64,000 bases of DNA from positions 136,074,663-136,138,662 of the forward strand of contig CM057000.1 in NCBI GenBank assembly GCA_029891345.1. Direction: 5' to 3'. Positions within the stretch are counted from its first letter, which is position 1. Each line of letters starts with the position of its first letter. Position numbers and translations under genes: made by a program. The notes below the pieces were generated by a model. The model was given only the letters and a program-made list of their open reading frames with translations, had not been told where the DNA came from and searched no databases. Below are positions 1 to 12,480 of this stretch, in pieces. The DNA comes from Dryococelus australis. Taxonomy: Eukaryota; Arthropoda; Insecta; Phasmatodea; Phasmatidae.

Positions 1-760
1 AACATAAAAAACATGGTGTTAACTTAACCTGCTTCTCAGACTTCGGCTGGTGTTCATTTAAATGATTTGCCTTTTCAAAGAAACTTGTAATTTTCCTGAC
101 TTTTGAATAGTTAGGATCAGAAATGTTGCTGATACACCTTCTCCTCGCTTGCTGATCCATTTCATACCAATGTCAATCACATACAGCACACAAATAATAT
201 GTATGTTAGTTCACTGCCTCCCGCTGCTACGTTCTTCGAATGTGTGTCACCTATCACGGTCGATAAGGGAACAAAAACTTTTTTTTACTGCTTGCTCGGT
301 CTATTATTAGCTCGTGGGGTCAAGTTTCAACCACTCCGCGGAGATAGGTGCAGCCATTTGCCAGACATTGATGCATACTTCAGGGAGAAAACCACTGTTG
401 CCAAGCCGTGCTGTACTGCACCAATTTAGTAGGTTTCTGCTTTAGTCATCAGTTACTGCCTCATTGGGGTAGGAACTAGAAAATATGAAGGACGAGAAGT
501 ACGTTCAGATACTTTAGAGCTGCATTGTATTAGCTTCCTGAAGTATGTTGTTTTCATTTCGGATGAAGACTTATAGTTTGATTTGATAATGGGAAGGGCT
601 TAGCTCCCCCCTGCTTGAAGTTTGGGGGGGCTCATGGCCCCCCTGACCCATACCCATACATCTGATGCCACCGCATACACCACAGGTAATACATAGGACA
701 TGATTTCTGCCACAAGGATATCTGTCAGAAAATGTCTGCAGAGGTGTGCTACGAGATAGT
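1..760. other. Intergenic or intronic sequence without a recognised gene
   Basis: Part of the Alk intron that lies beyond the juxtamembrane donor. Open frames are short and unlike known proteins. A C-rich and G-rich patch near 605-645 (CTCCCCCCTGC, then TTTGGGGGGG) resembles the terminal parts of hAT-type repeats but is too short to classify. Confidence 0.5.
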
Positions 761-1781
761 TTAGTAATTAGTGTGCTCACCTCGAGTAGCAATGCCGGCA
801 GAAATTATTACATGTAAACGATTATAGAGGTGATGAATATCGTCCTGCGGAATGTAATTCCACTCACATTGCACTTGGTGGCTCAGCTGAGCAAGAGTCG
901 TCAATGGTGCAGAAGATCAGGCCAGGCGACATCCAACCCAGTTCCATACATGACCAATGGGGGGAAAGATCTGGTGATGGGGCTGGTCAGGGAAGCTGAC
1001 GAACAGCTTGAAGTGTATGTCGAGTTGCACAAGTGGAACGTGGACGGGCACTGTCCTGTTGAAATAGCGCTTCCCCTTACCTCTGCAAAAACCCTAGCAG
1101 AACGGATGAAGTTATGGATGTACCGCGCACTGGGAAATGCTCCCTGTATTATCACCAGAGGCGAATGGCCATTGTAGGTTATGGCTTCACAACCCATTAT
1201 CCCAGGAGTTGGTCCCGAGTTTCACTGCAATTTACACTGTGGAAGATGTCACTCCACCAAGCCGACGACAATATACACCTCACTATAATTAGTCTCAAGG
1301 CAGAACTGGTATTCATAGCTGAACACAGCGCTTCACCGTTCTTTCCTCCAGGTGCTCCTTTTCTGACACCACCGGAGGTGGGCTAGACGATGCTGAGGTG
1401 TGAGGGGAAGTCTAGCAAATGCCATGTGTAAACGGTAGACCAGCTTTACGTAAACAATTGCAGATAGTCCTAGCAGACACTCCTTGTAGGACATTACATC
1501 TAATGTGTTCTGCTGTCATCTTGCAATCTGCTATGGCCGCTTGTACAATGAGACGCAGTCTTGGCATGCATTCGTATGTCGCTGACTTCAGGAACCACGT
1601 TTACGGGTACGCGCAGCTTCCTCTGCCAATGGTATTACCATCGATGCACTGGTGACACTTATCATCAAACATGTTCCGCAATTCTTCGGTATGAACACCC
1701 AGCTTCCCAGAGTCCCACTACTCGACCCTGTTCACACTCAGTTAACTGCATGAATGGGACTTGCCTTCGCCGTCCTGACAT
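761..1781 (-). pseudogene. Tc1-like transposase remnant (copy 1)
   Basis: The minus strand carries nearly the full length of a Tc1/mariner transposase, about 340 codons, broken by stops and frameshifts. It starts MSGRRRQVPFMQLTE and continues into a helix-turn-helix DNA-binding region (GRVVGLWEAGCSYRRIAEHV), about 1781-1670. A second DNA-binding part near 1560-1440 includes QGVSARTICNCLRKAGL. PLTPQHRLAHLRWCQ follows near 1420-1370, then SAVFSYEY where FSDESRF is normal. The Asp-Glu catalytic core is degraded. The C-terminus (GHVWNWVGCRL, then WNYIPQDDIHHLYNRL, and a final HTNY before TAA at 761) is clear. Stops such as the run after RIAEHV show that it is dead. I did not find both inverted ends. 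Family assignment rests on motif order. Confidence 0.85.
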
Positions 1782-1899
1782 GTCCAAACAACCTCTGGAG
1801 TACAGTGAAGCCCATGCAACCACATGCTTCTCCCGATGCTCAACTGGTTACGTCTGTGTATCATGACTGCCTCGCTTCAATCCCACAGTCTTCCCCAGT

Positions 1900-4561
1900 G
1901 CTGTGCTTATAATCACTTCAAGTGCTGCTCTCTAGTAATGTACTGCATTATGCTAATTTGGTCGTTCTCAGTCACTTCAATCATGGTGTTCATTTTTAAT
2001 TTTCCAGTAGTGTAATAATAACGAGAAGAGCAAGTTTTATCTTAAATAATACAAAGCATTACCTATATTTTATTTATTAGAGCTTGATCGATATTCTGTT
2101 ACAACAGGGTGGCTCGCAGTGTCCGATTCCATAACATTACCCTGATTTTTCCAGATATCCTGTTTCCAGTGGCCATGAGTGCTATAATTTCATGGACAAG
2201 CTACTGTGTGCAAGGGGGCAGTAGTGGCGTTGATCTCCCCAATAAAGGAGGAGGGGGGTCCAAGGGTCCTCCCCCGGGAAAATCTGGATTTCAAGGTGCA
2301 GAATGGTGCCATTTAAACATTTTTTCGTACCTAAATATAAAATACACCGCTTGTAAAAATATTAATATTTAACATAAAATTTGCCAGAGTGAAAAATATT
2401 ACAAAGATACCTTCATCAAGCTCGGAACCTTGTCCAATTAAAGCAATTCATACAAGTAACTCGACATAATTGCTATGATTTTCTGATTCTTGTGTCTCAT
2501 CATGACCACGGAAAGGCAGTTCCTGTACACCCAAGAAACAAACATCTATTAAACGCTTCAAAATTTCTCTGTTTCTTTTAACTTTTTCGTTATGTCGTTA
2601 TGTGCTTAATTGTTTGGATCTATCTAGACCAAAATCAACTCTATATTTACCAAATTGTTTAAGAGGCAAAAACAAATTTATGTGAACTTCAGAATGCTCG
2701 TGTGTTTGAACAGCATTGCACAGATTGTTAAGATCACAATACCTAATTGCAGTCCACATGTTAACATCCTTTGAAAATAATAAACATAGCCAGTAAAACA
2801 GTTTGTTTAGGCTGTTACATCCAGCTAACCACGAGTTTTTCTGATAATCATTTTTTTTTTTTTTTGGAAATGATATACAAAATTACCTTTCTTGCATGTA
2901 TTCGTGATCGAAAGTTCAGGTGACGGCCTACTCTCTTTTATGATGCCACATCTTTCCTGAAAAGTGAAAGCACTGCTGGAAAAATGCTTCACTCGTAATC
3001 CACACACACCACTCTTACATCCACATGTTTCTGTCGCACTCATTCTATCTACACTGTTCTCAGTCTCACACTGTAATTTTATAATTTTTATGTAGGGTAT
3101 ACATCACACATGAATATGTATAACATTCTCAGCACCAAAACTAAACTAAATAAAAACAATACGATTCGTGTTGTGCGCGTGAACTTGCCCACGCATCCAT
3201 CTAGTTATTATAAAGTACACCACGCCAACTGCCTGCGGCTAGACCAGCTTCGGCTATGTCCGCTTCAGTTCGGCGAAGAAAGCACCACCACCGTAGCTTC
3301 TAACGCAGGTTGACGCAGCCATAAGCCCCCCCCCCCCCCCCGGATGGTCTTCCTACCCTGCCGTCTGTCCTCCGTCGGCCGGGAAACCATTGACACCACC
3401 TACCTGCTGCAAGCATTACTTACAGAGCTTCCAAACATCTTGGTTTTGCTAGCCAACGAGTTGTTTTCTTATAATGTACAGTATTGTTTCCTAAGTAGAA
3501 TGTGTACCGCACGAGTGAAAAGTTACCTTAAAGTAGCCTAAATATAGTTAGGATTTAATATTTATTTTAAATATAACATCGCCAGGAAACCGTCTGGGCA
3601 AGCACTGTTTACCTTGCTTGCCGTAACGATACACCACTGCCTGTTTCTTTTTGTTAACCAATGTACATGGCAAAATAAAAAATATTTTTATGTTATTTGT
3701 TTAAAAATTTGAAAGGGACCATCAAAATAGCCTTCTTTTATGAATATTTTCCAAAGCAGTAACAAATATTTATAAAATACTTTAAAAGCCCAAAAAGATG
3801 GCACATCAAAAAATAAAGAAGAAACAAAATTCAACAAGAATTGAAATTCATCCATGAATGTGTATTGATAGTAATAACTACAACGTACAACAGAGTTGTC
3901 CCCAAATTTTTAATTTTTTCTACAATAAAGGAATAAACCAAAATAGTGCACTCTAGATTCGTGAGATGGCTGTAGCAGAAGTATTATAATCCCATATTTA
4001 ATTTCTTATTAAATATATTTCTAATCATTTTATCCAAATTCCCTGACCTTACGCTAGCCACCCTGAACAAACCTAAAGAGACACCAACACGGAAGGCTGT
4101 TCACTGCAGATTGAGCACTTTTCAAAGCCCTGTTTAAGATCTACTTGTATGTACACTGTGTATTCTTCCGCAATATGTAAAATTAACAGTGCCATGGACC
4201 TAATCCCTTGATCCATGTATCGGTCAACTGAATCTGCAAAATTATTATTAAAAATGTAAATACTTTACAAATTCATTAATTCTTACACTTTATGCATTAA
4301 GAAGACAGAAAGCAATTCAGTAATCACTAATGTTTACATAACACTTTAAATTTAACATTAAAATAGGAAACTATTTTACCTCCATTGTTACCAACTTAGT
4401 GAACACATAACATTCATTGTACCCATCACAATTTATGTAGGTACAGGTAGTGACGTTTTTCAAAGATTGATTTAAAAAATGCTTAAAGCCGTGAACAGCC
4501 TATAGTCCCTGTCCTACTCTGCTTAGCATCAACTAAGTTAGATCACCAGTTACACACTTAC
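1900..4561. other. AT-rich intron; possible hAT-type fragment near 2210-2300; poly-C at 3326
   Basis: No gene is recognised. At 2220-2275 a GC-rich patch (GGGGGCAGTAGTGGCGTTG, then GGAGGAGGGGGGTCC and CCTCCCCCGGG) resembles the ends of hAT-like elements whose termini begin CAGTGGCGT. The rest of that element is not visible. The remaining sequence is AT-rich with short frames only. Confidence 0.4.
3326..3341. repeat. Homopolymer C, 16 bases
   Basis: An uninterrupted run of 16 C follows ATAAG. Other long homopolymers in the window are C at 20874-20888 and 48825-48838, G at 62400-62412, and T at 58010-58032. Exact lengths may be uncertain in any assembly. Confidence 0.9.
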
Positions 4562-4763
4562 TTGACAAGACGCAAATGGTCCCGTGGGATGTCTTTCAGG
4601 TCCCTGAGCGTGTAGATGCCGCCACCAAACTCATAGTTGGGATTGTATTCTGTCAGCACGTTGTCCGAGGCCTCCCCTCGCAAGCGGTTGAGTTGCAGGT
4701 CTGGGCCAGTGCTCAACATCCTGCGTCGCAGCACCGCCAGCTTCTTGCGCTGGTACAAGTTAT
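4562..4763 (-). CDS. Alk: Alk exon: juxtamembrane segment up to the kinase domain
   Basis: This 202-nt exon follows an acceptor TTTCCCTACCGGCAG and ends before a GTAAGTGT donor. It enters in phase 1 and leaves in phase 2, with 66 whole codons. Exon residues 1-14 are very basic (NLYQRKKLAVLRRR), as expected just inside the membrane. Residues 38-43 read TEYNPNY. NPNY is a known phosphotyrosine motif for PTB-domain adaptors in ALK, and the Tyr two residues before it is conserved too. The end, YTLRDLKDIPRDHLRLV, is the lead-in to the kinase domain, with the Gly-rich loop expected in the next exon beyond this window. The exon starts right after the membrane span, the same place as human ALK exon 20, where fusion oncogenes join (established knowledge). 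The Met that opens the longer frame near 4791 lies in intron and is not a start. Confidence 0.96.
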
Positions 4764-5618
4764 CTGCCGGTAGGGAAACAGGAGCAGCCAAATTTACCGC
4801 GTGACAACTGTCCTCTTACAAGTGCGCACAGGGCAATCTTCTTACAAGCAACAGTCTGTCAGGCACTAACCAAGGAGCATAGCCAGATATCTAGTTCACA
4901 GAATGGACTTATCAGTACTTATATGAGCAATACAGTTATACACAGTGTTGTAGTTCCAAAATTTTTGCAGGGATGCTATTAAGTCAGGGTATGAAAAATC
5001 CCAATTGTATACCCTTGATTACAGCACTGGTTATAGATCATTTTCAATTTTCTCAAAAACTGCATAAACATTACAAGCCAGAATAAACATGACATCCTCT
5101 TTAATTTCAGAGAAGTGTACTACATATATATAATTTGATGAAATATTTTTGACACTGTAGGTAAAACATTTTTTTCCCCATAATATTTAAGTCTCCTTAA
5201 ATTTGGCAGCTTTAAAAGCAGATAATAGAAAAGTTGCACTTTTTGATTACATTTTATTGCACTGAAGAAGTAATTTTTAATTTCACTAACAATTTGTATC
5301 TTCTAGTGGAATGCAATAAATCCGTAGACTGTAGATGCCAAAAAATATTTTGGCCATACACGTTCCTGCAATCATTTGTTTGACATGGTTCTGGTACAAT
5401 GAGCTTTTAGAGAGTCACATGATACACGTCTGTAATCAAAAATGATTTAAGGACAATGCAAAAGAATGTCGGTCTCACCATACAGGTTGAAAGCATGCCA
5501 GACATGATGCATTTTCTCATGATAAGTGGTTGTGAAAAATCTGCATGTTTACGCGCATCACCCTTCAAATATTGATTGAACATGGTTAGTCATCTTTTCT
5601 TTCTTAGGAGGTTAAATG

Positions 5619-6224
5619 CAATAACACTTTCCTACAAAAAATTCTGAAAGAAGTTAAAAATATAAGCATTTTAACTATGAAAACTTCTTAAGAGGGTCAA
5701 ATTACTTGTTCGTAGACAAGGTGTAAATCACTGGATGTCCCAACTTAATTTTTACGCTCTTTGAACAGAAATAACAGAGAAACTATAAAGAAAACTTGAT
5801 CGGAGTGAATGTATTTGATGATATAAGGACAACTTGCAGCTAGGAGTGGTAGCACTACAATTGTAGAGGAAAGTGCGGAGGTGAGAATGTTTTTTTTCGT
5901 GCAATGTAAGTGGATTTCAGTGTTGTTGGAAATGTGAGAACATGACTAGGGTACAGTGATGATGATAGAGCAAGCGGTACATCTTCCTGGGTTAACATTC
6001 TTTTAAGAAACAGTGACAGATGAAAGTTGTCATACCATGTTGCTGGAAAACATTGTGCCATTGTCCTTATAGTGGCAAATACCAGCAGTCTATCCAGATT
6101 GTCTTCAATAGTTTCTTCGTTATTCCCGTTCAAAGAGTGTACAAATTAATTTGGAAAATCTATTATGCAGAGTTACTAAGCAGAAAATTTTTTCGAAAAA
6201 GAACATATTAAAAGGGTTTCACTG
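5619..6224. mobile_element. Pogo/Tigger-like DNA transposon remnant
   Basis: The right end reads AAAGGGTTTCACTG followed by TA, the inverted end typical of pogo/Tigger elements (CAGTGAAACCC...). The left end, CAATAACACTTTCC, and the next 100 bases match the inverted sequence of the 175-bp MITE at 37.8 kb, including AAAACTTCTTAA, GGGTCAAATTAC and AGACAAGGTG. About 600 bp lie between the ends, longer than the MITE. A minus-strand open frame of 92 codons at 6133-5855 (starting MNGNNEETIEDNLDRL) may be a scrap of internal sequence. I do not recognise it as transposase. The left TA target site is mutated. Confidence 0.6.
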
Positions 6225-6633
6225 TATTAATAATTAATGTCCTCTACTGGAAAATCTCGTGCAAAGTACAAGATGATATGCAAGTGGTCACACCATAAAT
6301 GATGTTTTATTCTCTGATGCGGCTGCTTACACAAGACAACATATTAAGCCACTTCTGCAAATGACATTAACATAAAAAATAGACTTACGTATGGTAAATA
6401 CACAAGAATAGAAAAGGTTGTACAAGCCAGGTGTAACCATCGTAATTATTAATTTGTTTATTTTGTAAATCACATTTGGAAGACAACAAAGTACTAGTAA
6501 TTATTTCATTACTACTACAGTGTAAAAAAAAGTACAATAGCGATAATATTCTGGTAGTTGAATGTAAAAACACATCAAAATGGAAGGATATAACATTTAG
6601 CGGAATCATACAAAATCATCTAACATCAACATA

Positions 6634-7837
6634 CAGAATTTGGACAAAATAATGTGAACAACTACCTGATATGATGTAGGGCCCCCTTTAGCATCCAAAA
6701 CAGCCTGAGTTCTGCTGGGGTTCGAAGCATATAAATCCTGAATGGTGGTCAATGGGATTTTATACCAGTTCTCGAAAAGAAATTGCTCCAATTCCATGAG
6801 AAGTGCTGGATGTGTATAACAGGCCCTTAATTTGTTTTCCGATACAGACCCCAATGGCTTGATAATATTCAAATCAGGCGATTTTGGAGACCAGGGAAGA
6901 CGTATTTTACATCTTCATGCTCATCAAAACACTCTTGAACAATTCCAGCTCTGCGAGTTGGGGCATTATATATCTTGGAAGATGCCATCCTCTGCTGGGA
7001 ACATGCCTGCGCCATTGAATGAACATGGTCTCCATAAATGATTTCATAAACTTTACCAGTTACTCTTTCCCTTACACTGTGATGACAGGACCCACTGAAC
7101 ACCATGATATGATCACCCTAACCATGACAGAACCTTCGCCATACTTCACTGTTGGAAGAATACAGTTTGGAGTGTAAGTTTCCTGTGGTAGGGATTAGTG
7201 GGTTAGTGTCGATGTAGACTCATTGAACAACATGACATGTTTCCATTGATCGGTAGTCCAGGTTTTGTGCTCCTTGCACCACTGAAGTCTCTTCTTTGCC
7301 TTCACCTAGTTTACAAGAGGTTTAGTAATAGCAGCTCTACTTATGTTTTATTTATGCAGTTCCCTTCGCACTGTTTTTGTTGACACTCTTCTCCAGATGC
7401 ATATTAAGCTCAGCAGTCACTTTTGTAACAGTGATCTTCTTATTAGAGGTAACAATCCTCTTTAATGCCCTCCTGTGTCTATCAGTAGGTTTTGGATTTC
7501 TTCCACTATTGTGTTTGGTAGACGACTGTTTCCCTTGAACTCTGTATGCTGTCATGACACTAAGCTCTCTTTACCTTTAGTAGATTTGCAAAAGTTGTCA
7601 CAGATGCATCACCTAATCGGGCACCAACAATTTTCCCTTGTAGGAAGTCTGACATGACTGTAGGTCAACACACCACTGCAACGATCACAGGCGTACTGGT
7701 TGCACAGCATACTTTCAGACTGGCTATAGTACAAGGAGAAAATAAAAGACAACTTCAGTGTGCCAAGTCAAAAAACCAACTCTGAAAAAAAAAAAGTGTT
7801 TATACCAGGATGATCACGTTATTTTGTCCAACCCCTG
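6634..7837 (-). mobile_element. Tc1-like transposon (copy 2) with visible inverted ends
   Basis: The element is about 1.2 kb. The left end starts after a TA at 6632-6633 (CAGAATTTGGACAAAATAAT). The right end, read inward on the minus strand, is CAGGGGTTGGACAAAATAAC. The shared core is TTGGACAAAATAA. The right flanking TA has decayed. The minus strand carries a transposase remnant from a start near 7655, beginning MSDFLQGKIVGARLGD. The conserved DNA-binding stretch (GRNPKPTDRHRRALKRIV) lies at about 7500. MVFSGSCHHSVRERVTGKVY (7105 onward) and IYNAPTRRAGIVQECFDEH mark the catalytic half, and KGGPTSY near 6680 the C-terminus. The original stop has mutated, so the frame reads on through the inverted end. 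Stops and shifts elsewhere make it inactive. Confidence 0.88.
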
Positions 7838-8985
7838 TTCATCATAGAAAGGCCTTAAATTTGGTCACAAAGAATGTGTGAACAGATGAAAACAAAGACA
7901 CCAGTATTGCATAGCTTTAGTCACCATGACTTTAAAAATTCACTTCCCTCAAATCTCCCTCTTTCAATTGTCATTGTCAGGTATAGTTTCTGAAAAAAGA
8001 CAAGCGGAAAGCTGACTATGCTCCTATGCCAATCTCAAATTACACTTCGGAAATTCTCAATAGATGAACTATAAAAAGGCCACAGTCAGTTTATTTATTA
8101 GCACTATTTGCACAATGTTGTACAGATTTTCACACTCACTCTGACTTTCAGAGACAATGCAGTCAAAAGCTACCTAAAAAGCTCCTGGTAGTTTATAAAA
8201 ATATGCAAAAGCTGACATTACATTATGTATAAAATTGTTTCATATGGGCTGTAGAACTTTACTACTGAACATTTTTTTCTGATACTATTGATGGCCATGC
8301 TGTAAATAACAATTGGTAGATTCAAAATCATGCTTCAGTTCATGCATATGTTCAAAAAATCTTAAAAGACAATAGCTAAATTATTTAAATTGAAGAATGT
8401 TTTAATATCAATAACCATTGAAATCAGTGAATCCCGTCATGTATATACTTAATGTTACATTTTTGTTCCCCGAAACTGAATTTGTGGCACAAAACTCCTA
8501 ATATATTGTATGCTGAGACTACATTGGTTGTCGTACAGCATGGACAGCTCCCGACTCCTCAAGCCAAAGCTCGCCAGTGGGCGCGATTTTGCGGTGTGGC
8601 AAGCCACTGATAGTGCGCAATACATTCTTGCAAGAAGAAATCAGAGAAGTGCTTGTGAGATAGGAAGATCAGTAATTATAGTCACTTGCAAGTTGAGCAA
8701 GATGACTAGAGACTTGGGATCCACCTACGTTCTGAAAATAGCATCGCAGCACGTTTGAAATACAGGATTTTTGACAAAACTGTTAAACATATCCACAAAA
8801 AATTTACCCACAAAAAGAAAACAGCTGGTACTTCAAATACAACATGCATGGTATAAATACTATTTTGGAGTCCTTGTGATGATACGACTTTCACCTAGAG
8901 TATTTTGTGTTTTGGTCACGTAATATAACAGTTGGTAGCCATGTTTGTCACTATTTTATTAATTAGTGGTTGTACGTGTGTTTTT
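7838..8985. other. Plain AT-rich intron
   Basis: I see no gene, repeat family or RNA here. An 82-codon open frame at 8510-8758 (+) resembles nothing I know. Confidence 0.5.
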
Positions 8986-8989
8986 AAAA

Positions 8990-9850
8990 GGCCGGTCTTA
9001 TATTCTTTGACGCATGCCAACATGCTGCGCAGCGTAGATACGCACTCTACGGGCGACTTTGCCCCATCTACGAGCGACCAGAGTTCGGGGCAAGTCACTG
9101 AGAGTGGCAAAGTAATTTCACATATCGAGCAAGGAGACTCCACACGTTGGACAGCCGCATGCATAAAAGTAATTGCGTTTAATTATGAAATGTACAGCCC
9201 ACCCAAAATCGCACATGCAAGCACCACACCCACAACTAAATAAAATATTTTTGATGAACCAGTACCCTACTATTTAGCTGTGGAAGAAGTTCCAACAAAC
9301 CCACGAGATGGCAGCACTCCTGCGACCTTGTGACGTCACATCCCGCCAGCCTCAGAAAGAGGTGTTTTAATTTGTCGTCGCATCTAAGTGGGGAGATAAG
9401 AAATGAGCGGCGCCGCCGCCACAACCCTGATAAACCTACCCCTGCGTGGAAGGTTACGCTACCCCTCACACCCGGAACATCGCTGATCACTGGATTTTGT
9501 CGTACATAAGGAACTCCAGAACCACGCTCCAGTAGAGATGCTGGGCTCACCAGCCGCGTAGGTCAGTGAGCACTCCCAGGTCTGCAAGAAGCCCTCTCTC
9601 CTCTCCTCAACCTGCAACACAGCTCAGCACCCAGAAGCCTGCAAGAAGACTTCACTCGACCTCTGCAGACTGTGAAGGCTGCACCACCCCTGCAGCTTGG
9701 ATAAGGCTCGTCCACCAGTGCATCCGCTGACCGTAAGGGAAACCACTCTTCCAGAGGTAATCCCACTCCTCCACCCTGCACCCTTTACATAAGTCAATTT
9801 CCATGACTCCACAGTAGCATGTCGTCACGCCTTAGTTTACCTCCTCGATA
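8990..9850 (+). repeat. Interspersed repeat family X, copy 1 (about 0.85 kb)
   Basis: This stretch is a diverged direct copy of 56655-57515. Shared landmarks, in order: GGGCGACTTTGCCCCATC (9049 here, 56697 there), GTGGCAAAGTA, GACTCCACACGTTGGACAGC, the TGTGACGTCACA/TGTGATGTCACA block (9330, 56980), GATAAGAAATGAGC, AACCCTGATAAACC, and TCTCTCCTCTCCT. The copy is GC-rich against its surroundings. It may be a solo LTR or a non-autonomous element; no protein is recognised. Confidence 0.75.
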
Positions 9851-9859
9851 AATTCTTGT

Positions 9860-10595
9860 GAATCAGGTTATACCGTAAATTGCATAATTTACAGTTAATT
9901 TAATGTAGTTTAATTTCTGAATTTTTAATCATTATTTAACCAGGCTCACCTTTGCCTGTTTCAGGGAGTAAAATAATTTGCTTACATCTTTAACTAGTTA
10001 GTTATTTTCTTATAACTGATTAGTCAGGACTTTCCACTTTCATAATACCGTAGTAAGATTTAAGTGAAACTTAACTTGTCCATTTACCATCATTTTATGT
10101 TAGATCCTATGTCATTAATAATTATAGTTACCAGTGTGTTAGTAAATCTTGTACCAGGTTCAATAGTTAACTCCCGCTGGAAACTAGTCATGTGGTGCAC
10201 CAAACTCTACAAAAGACAGAGCTTGCAGAAAGTCTTAGTCTGTGCAAGACACGCCACAGTTCCTGGGTTTCCGGTGTATCCGTGCCTACCTTCAGTGTCG
10301 TCCCAAACCGGACTGCACTTCCACACGTCAGGGCCTTGGCACACGCCATGCCCCCAGGACAGCACGTTCGCAGGAAGGTCAGGGGGACTGAACAAATGCA
10401 TAGTAAGAAGGGTGGAGTTCAGTGTTGTTGTCTGCATAGGGAATGCCGTGCCTTAGAACAAGCTCTCAAGCCAACCTCACTAACGAGGACACACGTAAGG
10501 TTGAACCTCCAACTTCTGAAACTGTAGTACCAAGGCCGATATCTCCTTTTATTCATCTTGATCATTGGACATCCCTATACAAATATTTAGGCACC
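9860..10595. other. Intron with unassigned moderately GC-rich stretch
   Basis: Overlapping open frames at 10064-10527 on both strands are unrelated to anything I know. They probably reflect base composition. The block may belong to the same insertion as repeat X or repeat Y that flank it. Confidence 0.35.
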
Positions 10596-10599
10596 TGTT

Positions 10600-11190
10600 G
10601 GCCAGAATACAATTCGGAGGGAGATCACCCTGTTCAGTCGGAGCCCGCACCCCCTATAGCCATTGTTACAGCCACCATGGTAGACCCTCCGGGGGATGAA
10701 CATAACACGCGCCTCATTAAGCTAGCTTCGGGGAAAACTGTCCTGGTTTAACTCCCGCCTAAGGTAGTCCCCAAACCCCGTGTAGTATCATCGCACACAA
10801 ATTACATTCCTACCCACCGACCCACTTGGCCCATTCAAATAGCCCCGATCTCCCCAGCCAGATCGTCCACCCCCACATCCACGATCGCTTAACTTGGGTT
10901 GCCATCTCGTACACCCCAAGACAACTGGCGTCCCTCCTTTTGGCAGCTGTAATAGTGAGGAAGATAGAACTCCCTGGGCGGGAAACTATCTCATTCTGCC
11001 TCACTCTGGGGTTTGACTCCCCTCATTTCAGACGGTTTTCTTCCATTATGCGGCCACCCATGGAATATAAAACCACCACGACCCAATAACATGGGCCAAT
11101 AACATTAGCCAATCACGCCGCGGTAGGCTTACCTAACGATTTAGAACGGACAGTCAGCGCCTTAACCACCTACCCGCCGAGGTAGGGTGC
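10600..11190 (+). repeat. Interspersed repeat family Y, copy 1, with tRNA-like motifs
   Basis: This is the same repeat as 41490-40905 on the minus strand. Shared landmarks: CGGAGGGAGATCA, CCTCATTAA, AGTCCCCAAACCCC, CGATCGCTTAA, GGCGGGAAACTATCTCATT, CAATAACATTAGCCAATCA and the end TTAACCACCTACCC. At 10733-10744 the box B-like motif has decayed to GGTTTAACTCCC. The 3' end is the inverse of a tRNA-type box A (GGTAGGTGGTTAAG). A reading frame that is open in copy 2 is broken here. Confidence 0.8.
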
Positions 11191-11329
11191 GTGTCATCTT
11201 ATAATTTTCAGCATTAATAATTACATATTTGAATATTATGTATTTTTTGATGCTACTGAATATAATATAATAATTATGGATATTTATTTGTTATGCATTT
11301 TTCGTGAAAATTTTAATACTTAGTGTAAA

Positions 11330-12480
11330 GGGTCGCCACTGTATTTCGTCACTGGCGGGTGCATGACATCACCTGGCCAAGTGCGCTGGTGCTGCTTCTG
11401 GCAAGTGTGGGAGTAGAGTCGTGACCGAGACGTTGAGAAGAGTCGTAAGTCGGCTGTAAGTCGGGGGTGACTTGCAGTTTGCGATGGTCATGCAGAAACC
11501 GTATTGGGTGCGCTGGATGTGATGACCCGGCGGTAAAAAGAATATGGTAGCAAGAGACGTTTGGCGACTAACCCACCAAGTGTTAAGTGAGCAAGGTTCA
11601 CATATAAAAAGCATGTGACTTGGAGTGTGCGATTTTGCAAACAGGTAGTGGTGCAAGTCAATGAAGTATTTTAAGATGATCGAGCAAAGTTACAGGCCGG
11701 ACATAAAGTAGTATTCTTCTCTGAGTAACTGAATTTTGTCTTGTACTCGGACATGTCATCTGTCGCTACTAAAGTGATTGTTATTATGAGGTGTTGCAGC
11801 AGCCACCATAGGGGCAGCACACATTTCACCTAAGGTGCGACGGGGTATAATGATGAGAGCGCAGCGCTAATGTTATTTTATCAACAATTCTCCGTGACCC
11901 ACTGTGTCTGTCTATATAAGTTAAGCGCATCGCACCACACAACACCCCCCCCCCCTCCACTAAGACGTACCAGCGAGACCAGTGCAGCATTACGTTCCAC
12001 TATCGGAGTTGACAACGAGAGGTATCAGCGAGGCTGAAGACGAGGACTAATCTACTATATAGGCCTGGAGGAGCTCTTGGCCATCTAGAGACATTTCTTA
12101 TATGGTGAGCATAATCAGAGTTGGCAGTTAGGCGCAAGGCTATGTATCAAGACCCCGTTAATTAGATTCACGTAGATCTTAATTACTTGCTAGCAAGGAC
12201 AGGTATAGCGTGTCATAGTTGTTTATAGTAATGTTTCCAAGCACAAGCATGCCACGTTATTGCGTTATTATCAGAGTAATTAATCCTGTCTTGCAAATTG
12301 CATATTGTAATTACTTGTAACAAAGGAGTTGTGTAAGCAATTATAAGTTTGTTTGACTCAAGCCCATCTGGCTACACAACCCCCAACGAGCGCCTCCGCT
12401 TCACGTTGAATTAACGTAGAATATATATACAATTTCCCCTTAAGGGAAAAACTGAATTAGGAGTTTAACTTGTAACAAGA
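11330..12480 (+). mobile_element. LTR-like block (possible solo LTR)
   Basis: The block has features of a retrotransposon LTR and leader. TCTATATAAG at 11911 is a TATA box, with GCATCGCACCACACAACACC about 25 bases on. A candidate TG start (TGTTGCAGCAGCC, 11793) and an AACCCCC end near 12380 are visible. No partner LTR lies nearby, and no gag or pol follows, so a solo LTR is the simplest reading. The part before 11790 is GC-rich and unassigned. Confidence 0.35.

Noticed and set aside
4558-4791. A complete small gene starting at Met 4791 and ending at the stop after LRLVK
   Set aside because: The first 9 codons are intron before an AG acceptor, and the stop is the TAA inside the GTAAGT donor. 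It is an internal exon.
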